A DNA stretch of 64,000 bases from Alentia gelatinosa (Eukaryota > Annelida > Polychaeta > Phyllodocida > Polynoidae). The DNA lies in the NCBI GenBank assembly GCA_950022655.1, contig OX465584.1, positions 64,048,841 to 64,112,840 of the forward strand, read 5' to 3'. The position numbers were made by a program, and so were the translations under genes. The notes under the pieces were generated by a model that searched no databases, was not told the DNA's origin, and saw only the letters and a list, made by a program, of their open reading frames with translations. Of this stretch, positions 31,427 through 42,433 are shown in pieces. Positions within the stretch are counted from its first letter, which is position 1, and each line of letters starts with the position of its first letter.

Positions 31427-32237
31427 TGATGCGGTAGCTCGTAGAGTGATAACCCTAGCCACGTTTTCAGAACTTAAGTGAAGCCCAAGATGTCCTCTGA
31501 TTGGCTGAAATAGTGCTTTGCCACTTAAAGTATCAGAAGAACTCAGCAAATGGATGAATTCAATACTGTGCCTGACAGAGCAGTGGCCATTGAGCAGGGT
31601 ATAGGCCAAGGCCAATCTTTCTTAGATAAAGTCACAAATTTAAAATAAATATCCTACTTTTACTCTAATATCTATATTCACAGGAAAGCCCTGAATCTCA
31701 GCTTTCAGAAGGTGTATTTTGATAGTATATGTGATAAAAGGGCGCTTTGTGGGGGACCATTTGAAGATCAAAATTTGAGAAATGGATTGATTTCTCACTG
31801 TGTGAAGGCCACCACGCGCGTTGCTAGTTACTGCGGTCTCTGGGGAAAATCCTGAATACATTTTTCATCTAAAACGTCCGCCTCTGTTAAAGTATGCAAT
31901 AAGGCCACCACTAACCAACTTTGTCAACGACCGACAGAATTAAAACGTTTTGATTTCTGCTTAGGTTTCTAGTCTAATTCATCACTGATGGAAAGTGCTT
32001 TGTTTGGCCTATAGATGGCAGTTGTCAGCTTACTCTGAGTAGGTAAAATTACAAAATTAATCTATCAGTATAGACTTGTCATCCCCAAGGTATCCACTGC
32101 ACCCTCAGAGGGTATTTGTAAATAGCATACAGTCGTTGGTCATCTCGTTCCATCCATTCTCCATATCGGCAGGTTTCGGCATAGATCGGTTGCTCAGTGG
32201 AATTCATGCTTTAGGCTAAAGTGAGTTTCACATGATG
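31427..32237. other. no gene recognised
   Basis: Unremarkable. CCATATCGGCAGGTTTCGGCATAGATCGG near 32161-32190 resembles family G words in decayed form. Confidence 0.3.
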
Positions 32238-33255
32238 GGATTCCTGTACTTCACAGGGTGTTTGTCTGTGACAAATCCTGGTGAGATTCATGTACCTCAC
32301 AGGATGTTTCTCTATGACAAATCCTGCTGAGATTCATGTACCTCACAGAATGTTTGTCTGAGACAAATCCTGATGAGATTCATGTACCTCATAGGGTGTT
32401 TGTCTGAGACAAATCCTGCTGAGATTCATGTACCTCACAGGGTGTTTGTCCTACACAAATCCTGCTGAGATTCATGTACCTCACAGGGTGTTTGTTCTAC
32501 ACAAATCCTGCTGAGATTCATGTACCTCACAGGGTGTTTGTTCTACACAAATCCTGCTAAGATTCATGTACCTCACAGGGAGTTTGTCCTACACAAATCC
32601 TGCTGAGATTCATATACCTCACAGGGTGTTTGTCTGAGACAAATCCTGCCGAGATTCATGTACCTCACAGGGAGTTTGTCCTACACAAATCCTGCTGAGA
32701 TTCATGTACCTCACAGGGTGTTTGTCCTACACAAATCCTGCTGAGATTCATGTACCTCACAGGGTGTTTGTTCTACACAAATCCTGCTGAGATTCATGTA
32801 CCTCACAGGGTGTTTGTTCTACACAAATCCTGCTAAGATTCATGTACCTCACAGGGAGTTTGTCCTACACAAATCCTGCTGAGATTCATATACCTCACAG
32901 GGTGTTTGTCTGAGACAAATCCTGCTGAGATTCATGTACCTCACAGGGTGTTTGTCCTACACAAATCCTGCTGAGATTCACGTACCTCACAGGGTGTTTG
33001 TCTGAGATAAATCCTGCTGAGATTCACGTACCTCACAGGGTGTTTGTTCTACACAAATCCTACTGAGATTCATGTACCTCACAGGGTGTTTGTCTGAGAT
33101 AAATCCTGCTGAGATTCACGTACCTCACAGGGTGTATGTCCTACAAAAATCCTGCTGAGATTCACGTACCTCACAGGGTGTATGTCCTACAAAAATCCTG
33201 CTGAGATTCATGTACCTCACAGGGTGTTTGTCCTACACAAATCCTGCTGAGATTC
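32238..33255. repeat. 46-bp minisatellite, about 22 copies, with 276-bp higher-order period
   Basis: The unit contains GAGATTCATGTACCTCACAGG and TTTGTCCTACACAAATCCTGCT. Diagnostic variants (CTAAGATTC at 32557 and 32833; then GGGAGTTTG; then CATATACC; then GTCTGAGAC) recur in the same order exactly 276 bp (six units) apart. Confidence 0.9.
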
Positions 33256-34063
33256 TCTACTGAAGCACAATCTCCTCGTCTGAATCGCAGGGTTCCATTC
33301 TCTGAGAGAAGTTATTTTCGCTGCAATTGCCGGCGAAAATTACGCCTAACCAGATAGAAGATCTTATGCAATTTTGATTTTAAATATGCTTAAGATTTAT
33401 AAGGCATGTTGGAGAGACAAATGAACCCACTTTTGAGTCTCCAATTGAGGACCCAACCTAGCCAATAGGAGACCAGCAAGCAGGGTCACATGATTCCCAG
33501 GGTGATTGTTCAATGTGACTCTGTCTGAGACTATGTACCAGGTGTGTCCCTCCATGTGAATCATATTCGCCATTTTTCCTTGGGACTGGTAAAAGCACCT
33601 TGCCATGAGAATTTAAACTAACAGAGAATTGTCTGAGACAAGGGGAACGGTGTGAAGTACACCCGTCTCAGGTACATTAGTCTCTACGTGTGAATCCCAC
33701 TTAACTCAAAATATTCAGTGCTGTTTATGTCGGCCAGTAGAAAGTGGCCTTATCCTTAGCGTTGTTCCCAGGTTACTGATGAGTCCAGGGTATTGAAATG
33801 ATGACAGAACAATGGCTGTGAATATCATACTGGACGAAGCAATGGGGATTGAGGAGATATTTTCTACTGTGGTCGGCAAAGGTAATGTGACTATTATGAT
33901 CAATACCCTTGGGTATAACAATGCCAAGGATTCCACAATCTACTATTGAGCTTACATAAATCGTATCTGGGTCACCGCATCTGTATATATATGGTGTCTG
34001 AAGAATTCATCCAAGCAAAACATTGGAAGAACTGCAGAAGTGAAAGGAATGCTGCATTATCTC
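33256..34063. other. no gene recognised
   Basis: A family G end fragment (TGTCGGCCAGTAGAAAGTGGCC, 33729-33750) is present. The rest is unremarkable. Confidence 0.35.
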
Positions 34064-34326
34064 ACCACAACTTTAGCCAAAGGAATAACGTTAGAAAGAA
34101 AATCTCAAGGATCACCCCGGTAAAGTGACAATACTACGCCACGGCGATGGCGGAGTGAATGTGAGATGACGTCATGCGCTAGTGGCCAATCAGTGGCCAT
34201 GATTTCAGTGAAAAGACAAGACAGCAACATGGAGATCTAAGCGTTCCTAACTGGATTTGCGAAGTACTTGGAATTATTCTGATATTGCGATGCTATTGAA
34301 TGACAGTGAAACGGGTGGGATAAATC
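34064..34326. mobile_element. family A2 MITE, copy 2
   Basis: TTATCTCACCACAAC to GGGTGGGATAAAT, collinear with 26449-26668. Interior CAATACTACGCCACGGCGATGGCGG hairpin and ATGACGTCAT. CTGCA flanks both ends and may be a 5-bp target duplication. Confidence 0.65.
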
Positions 34327-34965
34327 TGCATGTGTCATAATCGTCACGCGGCTTCACCTCAATGACGATTGCAGTGCATCCAAACTCGTGGAGTATTGTA
34401 TATCTATGCTGCATAATAAAACCGATCAACGAAAGCAAACTTGGGAAGTTCTTGAGTTGAACTTGATCATCATACTTTGAATTATCTATACGATTCTCAA
34501 TCTAGTTCTATATAAATCTATAATTGGTAGCATCTCTCTATATCATTTGTATTGACCCCGTTCCCAACTGCCAACTTTGGGACTCCGGAAAATCTTAACC
34601 CTCCACCGATAAATTTCTGCATCATTTAGATCAGAAATCGGCAAATGGAGACAGAAACAAACCGCTTATTATTCTGTTCATTCACCACCACCTGACTAAA
34701 TTGCTGCTGATCAATTCAATAAAGTTGAATTATACAGGTTTAGCAAGAGGGATTGAGAGTCAGTTGGAAGGTGGAAAGAGACCATCGTAAACAGATCGCT
34801 GATCTTGGTCTTGCGACTAGTTTCCTCATAATCGTAAAACGACACTTTTATATTCTGATGAATGTCTCTTTTTTGTCTCCCGCTTCCCTCTGGACATGCA
34901 TCTTAAAGTAGACTCCCAGGTGACATCAGGAGAACAGAGACTGCCCGCTTGTCACTGCTTAACCC
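34327..34965. other. no gene recognised
   Basis: Unremarkable AT-rich sequence before the polypyrimidine tract. Confidence 0.35.
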
Positions 34966-36215
34966 CCCCCCCCCCCCCCTCCCAGACACACACATACACA
35001 CAGCCCTACCCTCCCCTCTCCCCTCCCTCCCTCCCCCTCCCTCCTCCCCCTCCCTCCCCCTCCCTCCCCCCATCCCCGAGACACACATCTCCCCTCCCTC
35101 CCTCCCCCCACTCTCCCCTTCCTTCCCCCTACTCCCCCTCCCTCCCCCCATCCCTGACACACACAGACATACACTAATCCCCTCTCCTCTCCTCTTCCCT
35201 CCCTACCTCCCTCCTTCCCTGCCCCCCTCCCTCTCCCCATTCCCTCCCTTCCTACCTCCCTACCTCCCACCGCCCCCTCCCTCCCTCCCCCTCCCTCCCT
35301 CCCCATCCCTCTCCCTCCCTATCCCCGATACACACATATACAGCCATCACCCCCTCTCCCCCTCCCCCACTCTCCCCTTCCTTCCCCCTACTCCCCCTCC
35401 CTCCCCCCATCCCTGACACACACAGACATACACTAATCCCCTCTCCTCTCCTCTTCCCTCCCTACCTCCCTCCTTCCCTGCCCCCCTCCCTCTCCCCATT
35501 CCCTCCCTTCCTACCTCCCTACCTCCCACCGCCCCCTCCCTCCCTCCCCCTCCCTCCCTCCCCATCCCTCTCCCTCCCTATCCCCGATACACACATATAC
35601 AGCCATCACCCCCTCTCCCCCTCCCCCACCCTCCCCCTCCTTCCCCCTACTCCCCCTCCCTCCTTCCATCCCTGACACACACAGACATACACTAATCCCC
35701 TCTCCTCTCCTCTTCCCTCCCTCCTCCTCCTACCTCCCCTCTCCCCCTCCCCCTCCCTCCCCCACCCCCGAGACACACACAGACACACAGCCATCCCCTC
35801 TCCTCCCCCTTCCCTCCCTACCTCCCTCCTTCCCTGCCCCCCTCCCTCTCCCCATTCCCTCCCTCCCTACCTCCCTACCTCCCACCTCCCCCTCCCTCCC
35901 TCCCCCCTCCCTCTCCCTCCCTATCCCCGATACACACATATACAGCCAACACCACTCCTCCCCTCCTCCCTTCCAACTCCCTTTTCCCCTCCCTCCCTCC
36001 CTCTCCCCCTCCCCTCCCTCCCCCCTTTCTCCCCTCCCTCCCCCTCCTCCCTCCCCCCATCTCTGACACACACATACACAGAGCTGTCCCCTCCCCTCCC
36101 CCTCTCTCCCCCTCCCTCCTTCCCTCCCCCTCCCCCCCAATCCCCGACACACACATACACGTAGCCTTCCCCTCCCCTCCCCCCCTCCCCCTCCCCTCCC
36201 CCCACCATCCGCATT
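34966..36215. repeat. 1.25-kb polypyrimidine tract with 259-bp tandem period
   Basis: Almost all C and T on the plus strand, broken only by CCCCGACACACACATACACAG-like punctuation. CCCTGACACACACAGACATAC starts at 35152, 35411 and 35670, a period of exactly 259. The minus-strand Gly/Arg/Glu-rich frames are compositional by-products. Strong purine/pyrimidine asymmetry with mirror symmetry favours triplex (H-DNA) formation. Confidence 0.9.
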
Positions 36216-36245
36216 CCCCTCATCACTCGCGTTCTCTATTAGCCA

Positions 36246-36385
36246 CCGGAAGCACAGAGTGCGCAGGTCCTTACTGAGAAACCGGAAGTGGCGCGCGTCT
36301 CTGCTGGTTACCGGCACGCGGGTCACCGGGTCAGCAGACATGCGCGGTGTGACCAGCCTGACTTCCTGTCTGCGAGCTGGCATGG
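36246..36385. promoter_or_regulatory. CpG-rich cluster with three ETS cores
   Basis: ACCGGAAGC (36245-36253), ACCGGAAGTG (36281-36290) and ACTTCCTG (36361-36368) surround GGCGCGCG and CATGCGCGG (NRF1-like, about 36339). A minus-strand frame opens at 36383 and runs through it into the polypurine strand, where it becomes low complexity. Confidence 0.4.
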
Positions 36386-36706
36386 TGTGCGGTGTTTTTT
36401 TTTGTCGGTGTGTTTTTTTTGTATGAGTGCGGTCGGCTTTTTGTCATGACTCCCTCACCGACCTGTGACTGGAGTGTCGGGCCTTATTTACGCGCCACTC
36501 GGCTTGTTGATTATCTCTGTCCGTCAGGTTTATCGCCGATGTCTGTTTGTAAGGCTGAGAACTTTGTCACGAGGCGCCATGGCCATTCCAGTCTCATCTC
36601 GGTGCCTGCCCTGATTATCATCCAGGTGTGAGTCTCTCTCTTCTACGGGTATGTAGAAACCCGCCGCTCATGTGTGTTCTATGGGCAGTATTATATAGAG
36701 ACATAG
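36386..36706. other. no gene; start of a duplicated 60-bp segment
   Basis: 36591-36640 (GGCCATTCCAGTCTCATCTC...) recurs almost identically at 37792-37841. Confidence 0.5.
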
Positions 36707-36709
36707 TTA

Positions 36710-37120
36710 GGCCACTCAAAAAAAACCAACTTCTTTCTCATCACCAAGCCATGAAAAATATGATGAGGGCGCTTCTTTTTTTTTTTTGCTGGAGCAAAGA
36801 TGGCTTAAAAGTGTCATAAAATGGGCTTTAGACATACAGTAAAATGCTGCGTAAGCAGTCACCTTCCGTTCCGGACCAAAGTGCCCGCTTATGCGGGGTG
36901 TCTGCATACGCAGGGTTTTTAGATTCATACATTGATTCATACTGTTTATACATTGAAAGCATCCCTGGCATGAGGAGCTTTAATTTGATACTAAATACAC
37001 ATACTTTTCCTAATTTCTATCAAGGTTCATCTTATTTTAACCCCAAAAACAAAAATCTTCTAAAATCGTTTTTGCAGATGCGCGCGGTGATGAGAAACAA
37101 GTTTGTTTTTTTGAGTGGCC
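36710..37120. mobile_element. PIF/Harbinger-like MITE, 411 bp, TTA target duplication
   Basis: GGCCACTCAAAAAAA...TTTCTCATCACC at the left and its inverted counterpart ending GAGTGGCC at the right (about 38-bp TIR) lie between TTA at 36707-36709 and 37121-37123. A paralogous empty site with a single TTA is at 44618-44620. TTA/TAA duplications are typical of PIF/Harbinger. A small pogo-like MITE (about 36839-36922, CAGTAAAATGCTGCGTAAGC) is nested inside. Confidence 0.85.
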
Positions 37121-37408
37121 TTAGTGTAACTGAATGAAATCTGTTCAGAGATATTTTGATCAGAAATACTCACCGAGTTTGAAGACCAAATATCGAGGAA
37201 CAGATGGAATTCAGTCACACTCACTGTGCCTCTTTACTATTATATACCTAGAAATAATTAAAAATGCCATTATACAACTCACTAAATAGTAGAATGAGTG
37301 GTCACGTGGTACAGAAGGATGTATGGATATTCTTTCGTCACTCAGTGACGAACAGGATTTGTCCTCCTAGTCAGTTAAAGTGAGACGTTCGCCTTTAGGT
37401 ATATAATA
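37121..37408. mobile_element. foldback K (copy 2, interrupted) and TATATACC element
   Basis: 36688-36709 plus 37121-37245 is the same foldback as 44600-44765, with the PIF-like MITE inserted in its left arm. TATTATATACCTAG (about 37242) to TAGGTATATAATA (about 37395) is a second short element with an internal TCGTCACTCAGTGACGA palindrome (37339-37355). Confidence 0.65.
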
Positions 37409-37409
37409 A

Positions 37410-37605
37410 GTATTAAAGAAGAAACCAACAAGATTATGTCGGTGTGTACAGGGGTGAGATAAATACAGAAAGCAACTCGTTTTGGTCAAAGTCTTTTTCT
37501 CTTTTTTGAATATTACGTGATATTCACTCGGCTTTCGCCTAGTTCATATCACCCCACATCAAACCCGTGCAAAACCTTTGACCAAAACTTGTTGGTTTCT
37601 TCTTT
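37410..37605. mobile_element. family E foldback, copy 3
   Basis: AAAGAAGAAACCAACAAG (about 37413) and CTTGTTGGTTTCTTCTTT (about 37586-37603) are outer inverted arms. GGGGTGAGATAAAT lies near 37447. The inner stem TGATATTCACTCG/AGTTCATATCA has apex GCTTTCGC (37531-37538; GCGAAAGC on the minus strand). Confidence 0.65.
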
Positions 37606-37627
37606 ACCCTCTCTGTTAACTGTATCG

Positions 37628-37775
37628 GGAAGTCTCTGTCGTTCAATTTACTGTATACGGAAGTCTTTGTCTCTTTGTTTGCTGTAAACAAAATCCATGT
37701 TTCTGCATTTCCTGTATCCGGAAATCCCTGTCTCTACGTTTACTGTCTTTGGAAGTTTCTGTCTCTGTCTCCTCT
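37628..37775. repeat. 31-bp tandem repeat, five degenerate copies
   Basis: Unit starts at 37628, 37659, 37690, 37720 and 37751 (GGAAGTCTCTGT...TACTGTATAC). Confidence 0.7.
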
Positions 37776-37862
37776 GAAATACTGGTTCCTTGGCCATTCC
37801 AGTCTCATCTCGGTGCCTGCCCTGATTAACATCGAGGTGTGGGTCTCTCTGTCTCTCTGTAA

Positions 37863-38250
37863 AGCCCAACACACATCTACCGATTCAGGATTGAACGATT
37901 GCTTCCCAAATCGTATAGGAGTCGGTGAACTTGTCCCAGGCGAATTACGTAATACCTCGGCCTGTGACGGCCACCCAATCAACATTCCGTTGTCGGCGAC
38001 TAGATTTATCAACATGTTGTTAAACTTTTGGTGACCATTTTAGGAACATTGAGCCACAACTCCTCAGAGACAAAAGGACATCTCAAGGGAGGGACATTTA
38101 CTAATCGTTGGCTGACCCATGGTAGCTTTCTTACATCTACCGACTGGGGCTGACTCTGTTAGGATGCCTCGCCTGAGACAAATTACCATTCCTTTGTCGC
38201 TGACAAAAGTACATCAATGTTCTGAAATCGGTAGATGTTTATTGGGTTTT
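37863..38250. mobile_element. family D MITE, copy 2 (reverse)
   Basis: AAAGCCCAACACACATCTACC and GGTAGATGTTTATTGGGTTTT are inverted ends. Interior TTGTCGGCGACTAGATTTATC-type words. It abuts family B on the right. Confidence 0.65.
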
Positions 38251-38252
38251 AC

Positions 38253-39080
38253 CTGGTGTTTACTTTAGACGCCTAAATATGTGGCGACTGTAGATCATCA
38301 AGCCAGTAGTCGTCTGGTGGTGGCAATGTCCACCGCAAAAGTCATCAACCTCAAAATATATCTGAGTGTTTACACTGATGACTAACTTTTCATAGAATCG
38401 CTGCCTGTCTAGACGACTAGTTCAAGCTCCCTAAAAATAGTCGTGTGCATCAGAGGTGTCCAATAGTTGTCAGGTGGTGCCAAATTGTATTATCTGATGT
38501 AACCAGATGATCTGCAGTTGCCACATGCTTGGCGTTCACACTGTACTATGGAGAAACCAAACAAGAGTTAGTGGTGTTGTTGTTTATCGCAGGATGGCAA
38601 GATCACGTATTACTGCGCGAGGCGAAGCTGAGAGCAGGAATACGTGATCTTGCCAGAGTGCGATGAACAATAACATGACTAACTCGAGTTTGGTTTAGAA
38701 TTTATCCTACCCTGCCCATCTAAATTACCTCTACATTAACAAATGAGGTCATTTGTCAAGTGTATCCCACTAGAGCGATATTTTTCATTTTTCTGAACTC
38801 CAGACCGAATACTGTGACCCAATGTTAAGCCTATGGAGTTTTTATTAGGGGTAGGATAAGACTTTTACGGCTGAAAGTCGTCAGGCAGTGCAAGAAGTCA
38901 GAATCGCCAGCCAGAACCGTCTAGTGTAAACGGCGGGTTAGTCATCAGTGTAAACGCTCGAGTCTCTGTTCTGAGGTTGACGACTTTTGTGTTGGACATT
39001 ACCATCACCTAATGACTACTGTCTTGACGATCGACAGTCGCCACATATTTAGTCGTCAAATGTAAACGCCAGGCCAGGGA
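38253..39080. mobile_element. family B element interrupted by family C
   Basis: CTGGTGTTTACTTTAGACGCC starts a family B copy that breaks at about 38544 and resumes at 38860 (GACTTTTACGGCTGAAAGTCGTCAGG), then runs through further B segments to TAAACGCCAGG near 39072. About 15 bp expected at the break are missing. Confidence 0.65.
38545..38859. mobile_element. family C composite foldback MITE, compact copy
   Basis: Starts ACTATGGAGAAACCAAACAAG. Arms GGCAAGATCACGTATTACTGC and the complementary GCAGGAATACGTGATCTTGCC surround the apex GCGAAGC (38622-38628). ACTAACTCGAGTTTGGTTT closes the foldback. TTTATCCTACCC (about 38701) to AGGGGTAGGATAA is the second module. Confidence 0.75.
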
Positions 39081-39268
39081 CAAAAATACCAGTGGTGAGA
39101 TACCATACAAGTGGTGGAAACTGAATCTCTATACTCCTGAAAGAACGGACTGTGATACTCGTAGGGGGATGGAGAACGAGTTCCCAATGTTTAGCCTAAG
39201 GGACACAAATACCAGGGGTGAGATAAAGGATACCATACAGGTGGCGGGAACTGAATCTCTATACTCCC
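39081..39268. mobile_element. family A module flanked by 39-bp direct repeat
   Basis: GATACCATACAAGTGG...ATACTCC occurs at 39099-39137 and again at 39229-39267, on either side of a family A segment ending CAGGGGTGAGATAAA. Confidence 0.55.
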
Positions 39269-39357
39269 CTGGATTGCTCCACAAATATAACAGGTGTGAA
39301 TGTATCATAATGTCAGCGGGCCGCCGGCTCTGAGGAGCCATTGAGGAGGGTTCCCAG

Positions 39358-39985
39358 CTGCGGGCTGATAGCACTCTCCCAGCAGAGATCTTGCGCTCTA
39401 CTTCCTGTGGCCGCTTATACCTCTGTGCCAACCTTCCTGTTTGGACTCAAATCTGGCCCATACACCAGTTTTCAAAATATCCTAAATTCTCAGAGCTTCG
39501 GGGAGTATTTTGTGGTTTACATGTGAATAGATATGAACATATTTATATGGTAAATGATATACACTCATTTCTGTTATTTGTTATATCAAATCAGGCATAG
39601 TCTTAGGGATGACTTTCTTCATTGCAAGGCACCTCATGTGTTACAAGGTTTTGTTTGTCAACATAACACATGTGCTCATTTGAAAGGGCAGTCTAATCAA
39701 CTGTAGATTCACATCATAAAGTGGTTTAGAGATAAAAACAAACAGCTGGATTGTCTATTGACCACATTGAACAATTCCTATAACTCATGATATGTGAGTT
39801 GCTCGACTTGTATGACTTTTGACAGTAGCCTTGTTTTGAATCTGAAATGTTCGCTGGTCTCCCCTGCCTTTAGCGGATACCCAGGGAACCAGCTTTTGGT
39901 TGGGGCAGAGATTAAGCCAGCGCTTGCGCCACTAAAGATCTGGGGGGAGAGTGGGCTGATCGCAGTTTCTGTGGCATTTATACAA
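39358..39985. repeat. dispersed repeat R1, uninterrupted copy
   Basis: CACTCTCCCAGCAGAGATC (39371-) to GGGGGGAGAGTG (about 39943-39954) are short inverted ends. The body matches 26.4-27.4 kb directly and 45.64-45.96 and 51.13-51.50 kb in reverse. No coding content. Confidence 0.7.
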
Positions 39986-40891
39986 CACGCCCCAGGCAGG
40001 TTAGGTGCACAGGTATGGCTTGACACCATTCAGGTGAAGTGCCCCTTTAAAGTACACACCCACACCTGTGCGACTGTTCAACATGCAATAACACGCGAGA
40101 GATCAATATCACACAAATATTTGTCACTCTCTGAACAGAAAATATCATTTTCGAATTAGTTTAAAATTATTGATCACATTCATCCCTCTGCCTTCGTCAT
40201 TCAGAATGTACATTCTTTTTGTTGTTGTTAGATTTTATTGTCTTTTCTCGTGACAGAAGCTCTTCCGGGCAATGAGTCGAGTCCATCTATCCCAATTCAC
40301 AACATCACGTAACATGTTTGGTAAGTAGGGTTAAGGGGGTGTTCCACTGGACCGACGGTAACCGATTCCGTAGCCAGACAATCGCCGATTATTTTCGGAT
40401 GCCCTAGAATTTCTCAAATCTTTGAAAATGGTCATTTATTAAACTATTATTATCAAAATTAAATGAATTACAATACGTGAGCTTCCTCTTAAGGGTCCAG
40501 GAACAATTGATCGGGTGAGAAATCGGCCTGGTGGATTCACCCCTTTAGTAAGGTGAAGAGGGTTATAAGGAGAAGTGGCGATTAACTGGAGGAGATGGTG
40601 TATGATGGTGGAAGATGAGACAAGATTCTAGATCATACTTTTGAATCTTCAATGTGTTGTAGCTTTGTATCATAGGTGGCAATTTCTCCCAGGCCTTGAT
40701 CCCTCTCCACATGGGACTGCGTTAGTAGTGTGCAGTATTTGGCCTTCTCTGCTTGAGCCTTACACTGTTCCACATTCTGGTACCATGTGTCCCATCTATG
40801 GTGTTTTCTGGAACACTAGCGAACTTATGTATCTGAATAAGTGGCTGCTTTCTCCACTGGAGCTCGATGGGTTTGATAATGCCAGCTGAAT
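39986..40891. other. no gene; family J MITE at 40334-40547
   Basis: AAGGGGGTGTTCCACTGGACCG (about 40332) and CGGCCTGGTGGATTCACCCC (40524-40543) are inverted ends of a roughly 210-bp element resembling family G in layout. The rest has no recognisable gene. Confidence 0.45.
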
Positions 40892-41534
40892 ACTATGGAG
40901 AAACCAAACAAGAGTTAGTCGTGTTGTTGTTTATTGCGCGATGGCAAGATCGCGTATTCCTATATACCTATGGCTGTACACTCTATGCTTACACCACGCT
41001 CTGGGGGGTGGAGTAACTATCTGATACTACCCAAGGTTGGTATACTACCCAAGGTTGCCGTATACTACCCAAGGTTGACATTTAGACCAATCAGATTGTC
41101 TCTTATTAAACCACATTTGAAGGTATATAGGAATAGGGAAACCAAGTACCAGTGAAAGGAAGTCAAAATTACTCGGTAAGGCTTGGAAAAATTACTGCCC
41201 GCGGCCAGGGCCTTGGGCAGTAATTTTTCCAAGCCTTACCTCGTAACTTTGACTTCCTTTCACCGGAACATAGTTTCCCTCTATTCCTGCACGAGGCGAA
41301 GCCGAGAGCAGTAATACGCGATCTTGCCGGAGTGCGATGAATAATGACACGGCTAACTCGAGTTTGGTTTAGAATTTATCCTACCCCGCCCATCTAAATT
41401 ACTTCTACATTAACAGATGACATCATTTGTCAAGTGTATCCCACTAGAGCAATATTTTTCATTTTTCTGAATTTCAGACCGAATACAGTGACCCAATGTT
41501 AAGCCTATGGAGTTTTTTATTAGGGGTAGGATAA
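40892..41534. mobile_element. family C composite MITE with hairpin element nested in its foldback
   Basis: Same start and end as 38545-38859. The foldback is split after GATCGCGTATT (about 40957) by about 330 bp and resumes at CCTGCACGAGG with the apex GCGAAGC (41296-41302). TATTCCT flanks the insert on both sides (possible 7-bp duplication). Confidence 0.75.
41129..41288. repeat. long hairpin, about 72-bp arms, 14-base loop
   Basis: 41129-41200 pairs with 41215-41288: GGAATAGGGAAAC, GTGAAAGGAAGTCAAA and GGTAAGGCTTGGAAAAATTA each have their complement in order, with few mismatches. It is the right part of the insert in the family C element. Confidence 0.85.
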
Positions 41535-42140
41535 AGAGCACTTATTGTTTGACCCATGATAGACTTCCCTTGAGCCATCCGCATTCCTCGATGATGCAAG
41601 ACGCGAAGCTAGTTTAGATCTGTTTGTCGATATGAGTCATTGAGGAAACCATGAAAACATGGTCAATAATTTCACTACATATTTTTGACGTACGAAGACA
41701 GTAAGCCAGTTTCCGTATAAAACGACCTTACCTTGCCGCACAATCAAATAGGCTAACCTTTCTGACATAATCCCCCATTGGATATTTTTTATAAATATCT
41801 CATGGGCGTTGGATACGAGTTCCCAGTGTAAAGTCTATGGAGAATTATAAGATAATATAGAGGAAACCTATGAGAGTTTAGGGTCTGAGCTCGTATCCCA
41901 TCGAGTTTGAATCACGTAGTAATTCACAAGGCGAAGCTGCGTGAATTACGTAGAGATCCAACCAAGATGGGATCGAGCTCTGACACTAAACTTGAATGGG
42001 TTTCTAAATTTATCTCACCCTTAATATTGACTAATGGGCTAACATTTGTGACATAATCCCCCATTGGATATTTTTCATAAATATCTCATGGGCGTTGGAT
42101 ATGAGTTCCCAATGTAGAGTCTATGGAGAAATATGAGATA
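41535..42140. mobile_element. family A elements in tandem around a foldback
   Basis: CATAATCCCCCATTGGATATTTTT...GGGCGTTGGATA occurs at about 41769 and again at 42052. Between them AGTTTAGGGTCTGAGCTCG / CGAGCTCTGACACTAAACT arms enclose CACGTAGTAATTCAC/GTGAATTACGTAG with apex GCGAAGC (41931-41937). TTTATCTCACCC lies near 42009. Confidence 0.65.
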
Positions 42141-42433
42141 CATATTGTTACCTAACGCGCATACTTAGGTAATAGCTTGCCATGTCCCCTTCTGGCTGCA
42201 TCACAGCTATTACAGAAGTCGAAGGTCGGCGTAGCCATATTGCTTTCCCTGGGGGAGAAATGCCAGTGAGTGGATGCATTTTTAATTGGGGTTCCCCGTT
42301 GATGGACGCCCTGACTTATTAAGAAGTCTCAGGCTTCTTGTGACTTGAACTTCTTGATGTCGGGCTGCTGCCATGACGACAGAGTGGCGCCGAGGTAAAT
42401 ACAATGTGCGATCGTTAGAGGGCGCCACCGATC
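42141..42433. other. no gene recognised
   Basis: Unremarkable up to GC-rich sequence that leads into the promoter-like motif cluster. Confidence 0.3.

Noticed and set aside
34896..36383. Gly/Arg/Glu-rich and Pro/Ser-rich open frames
   Set aside because: They are translations of a polypurine/polypyrimidine tract; composition alone explains them.
39099..39267. 39-bp direct repeat as a target-site duplication of family A
   Set aside because: Far longer than any known target duplication and not seen around other family A copies; more likely a local tandem duplication.
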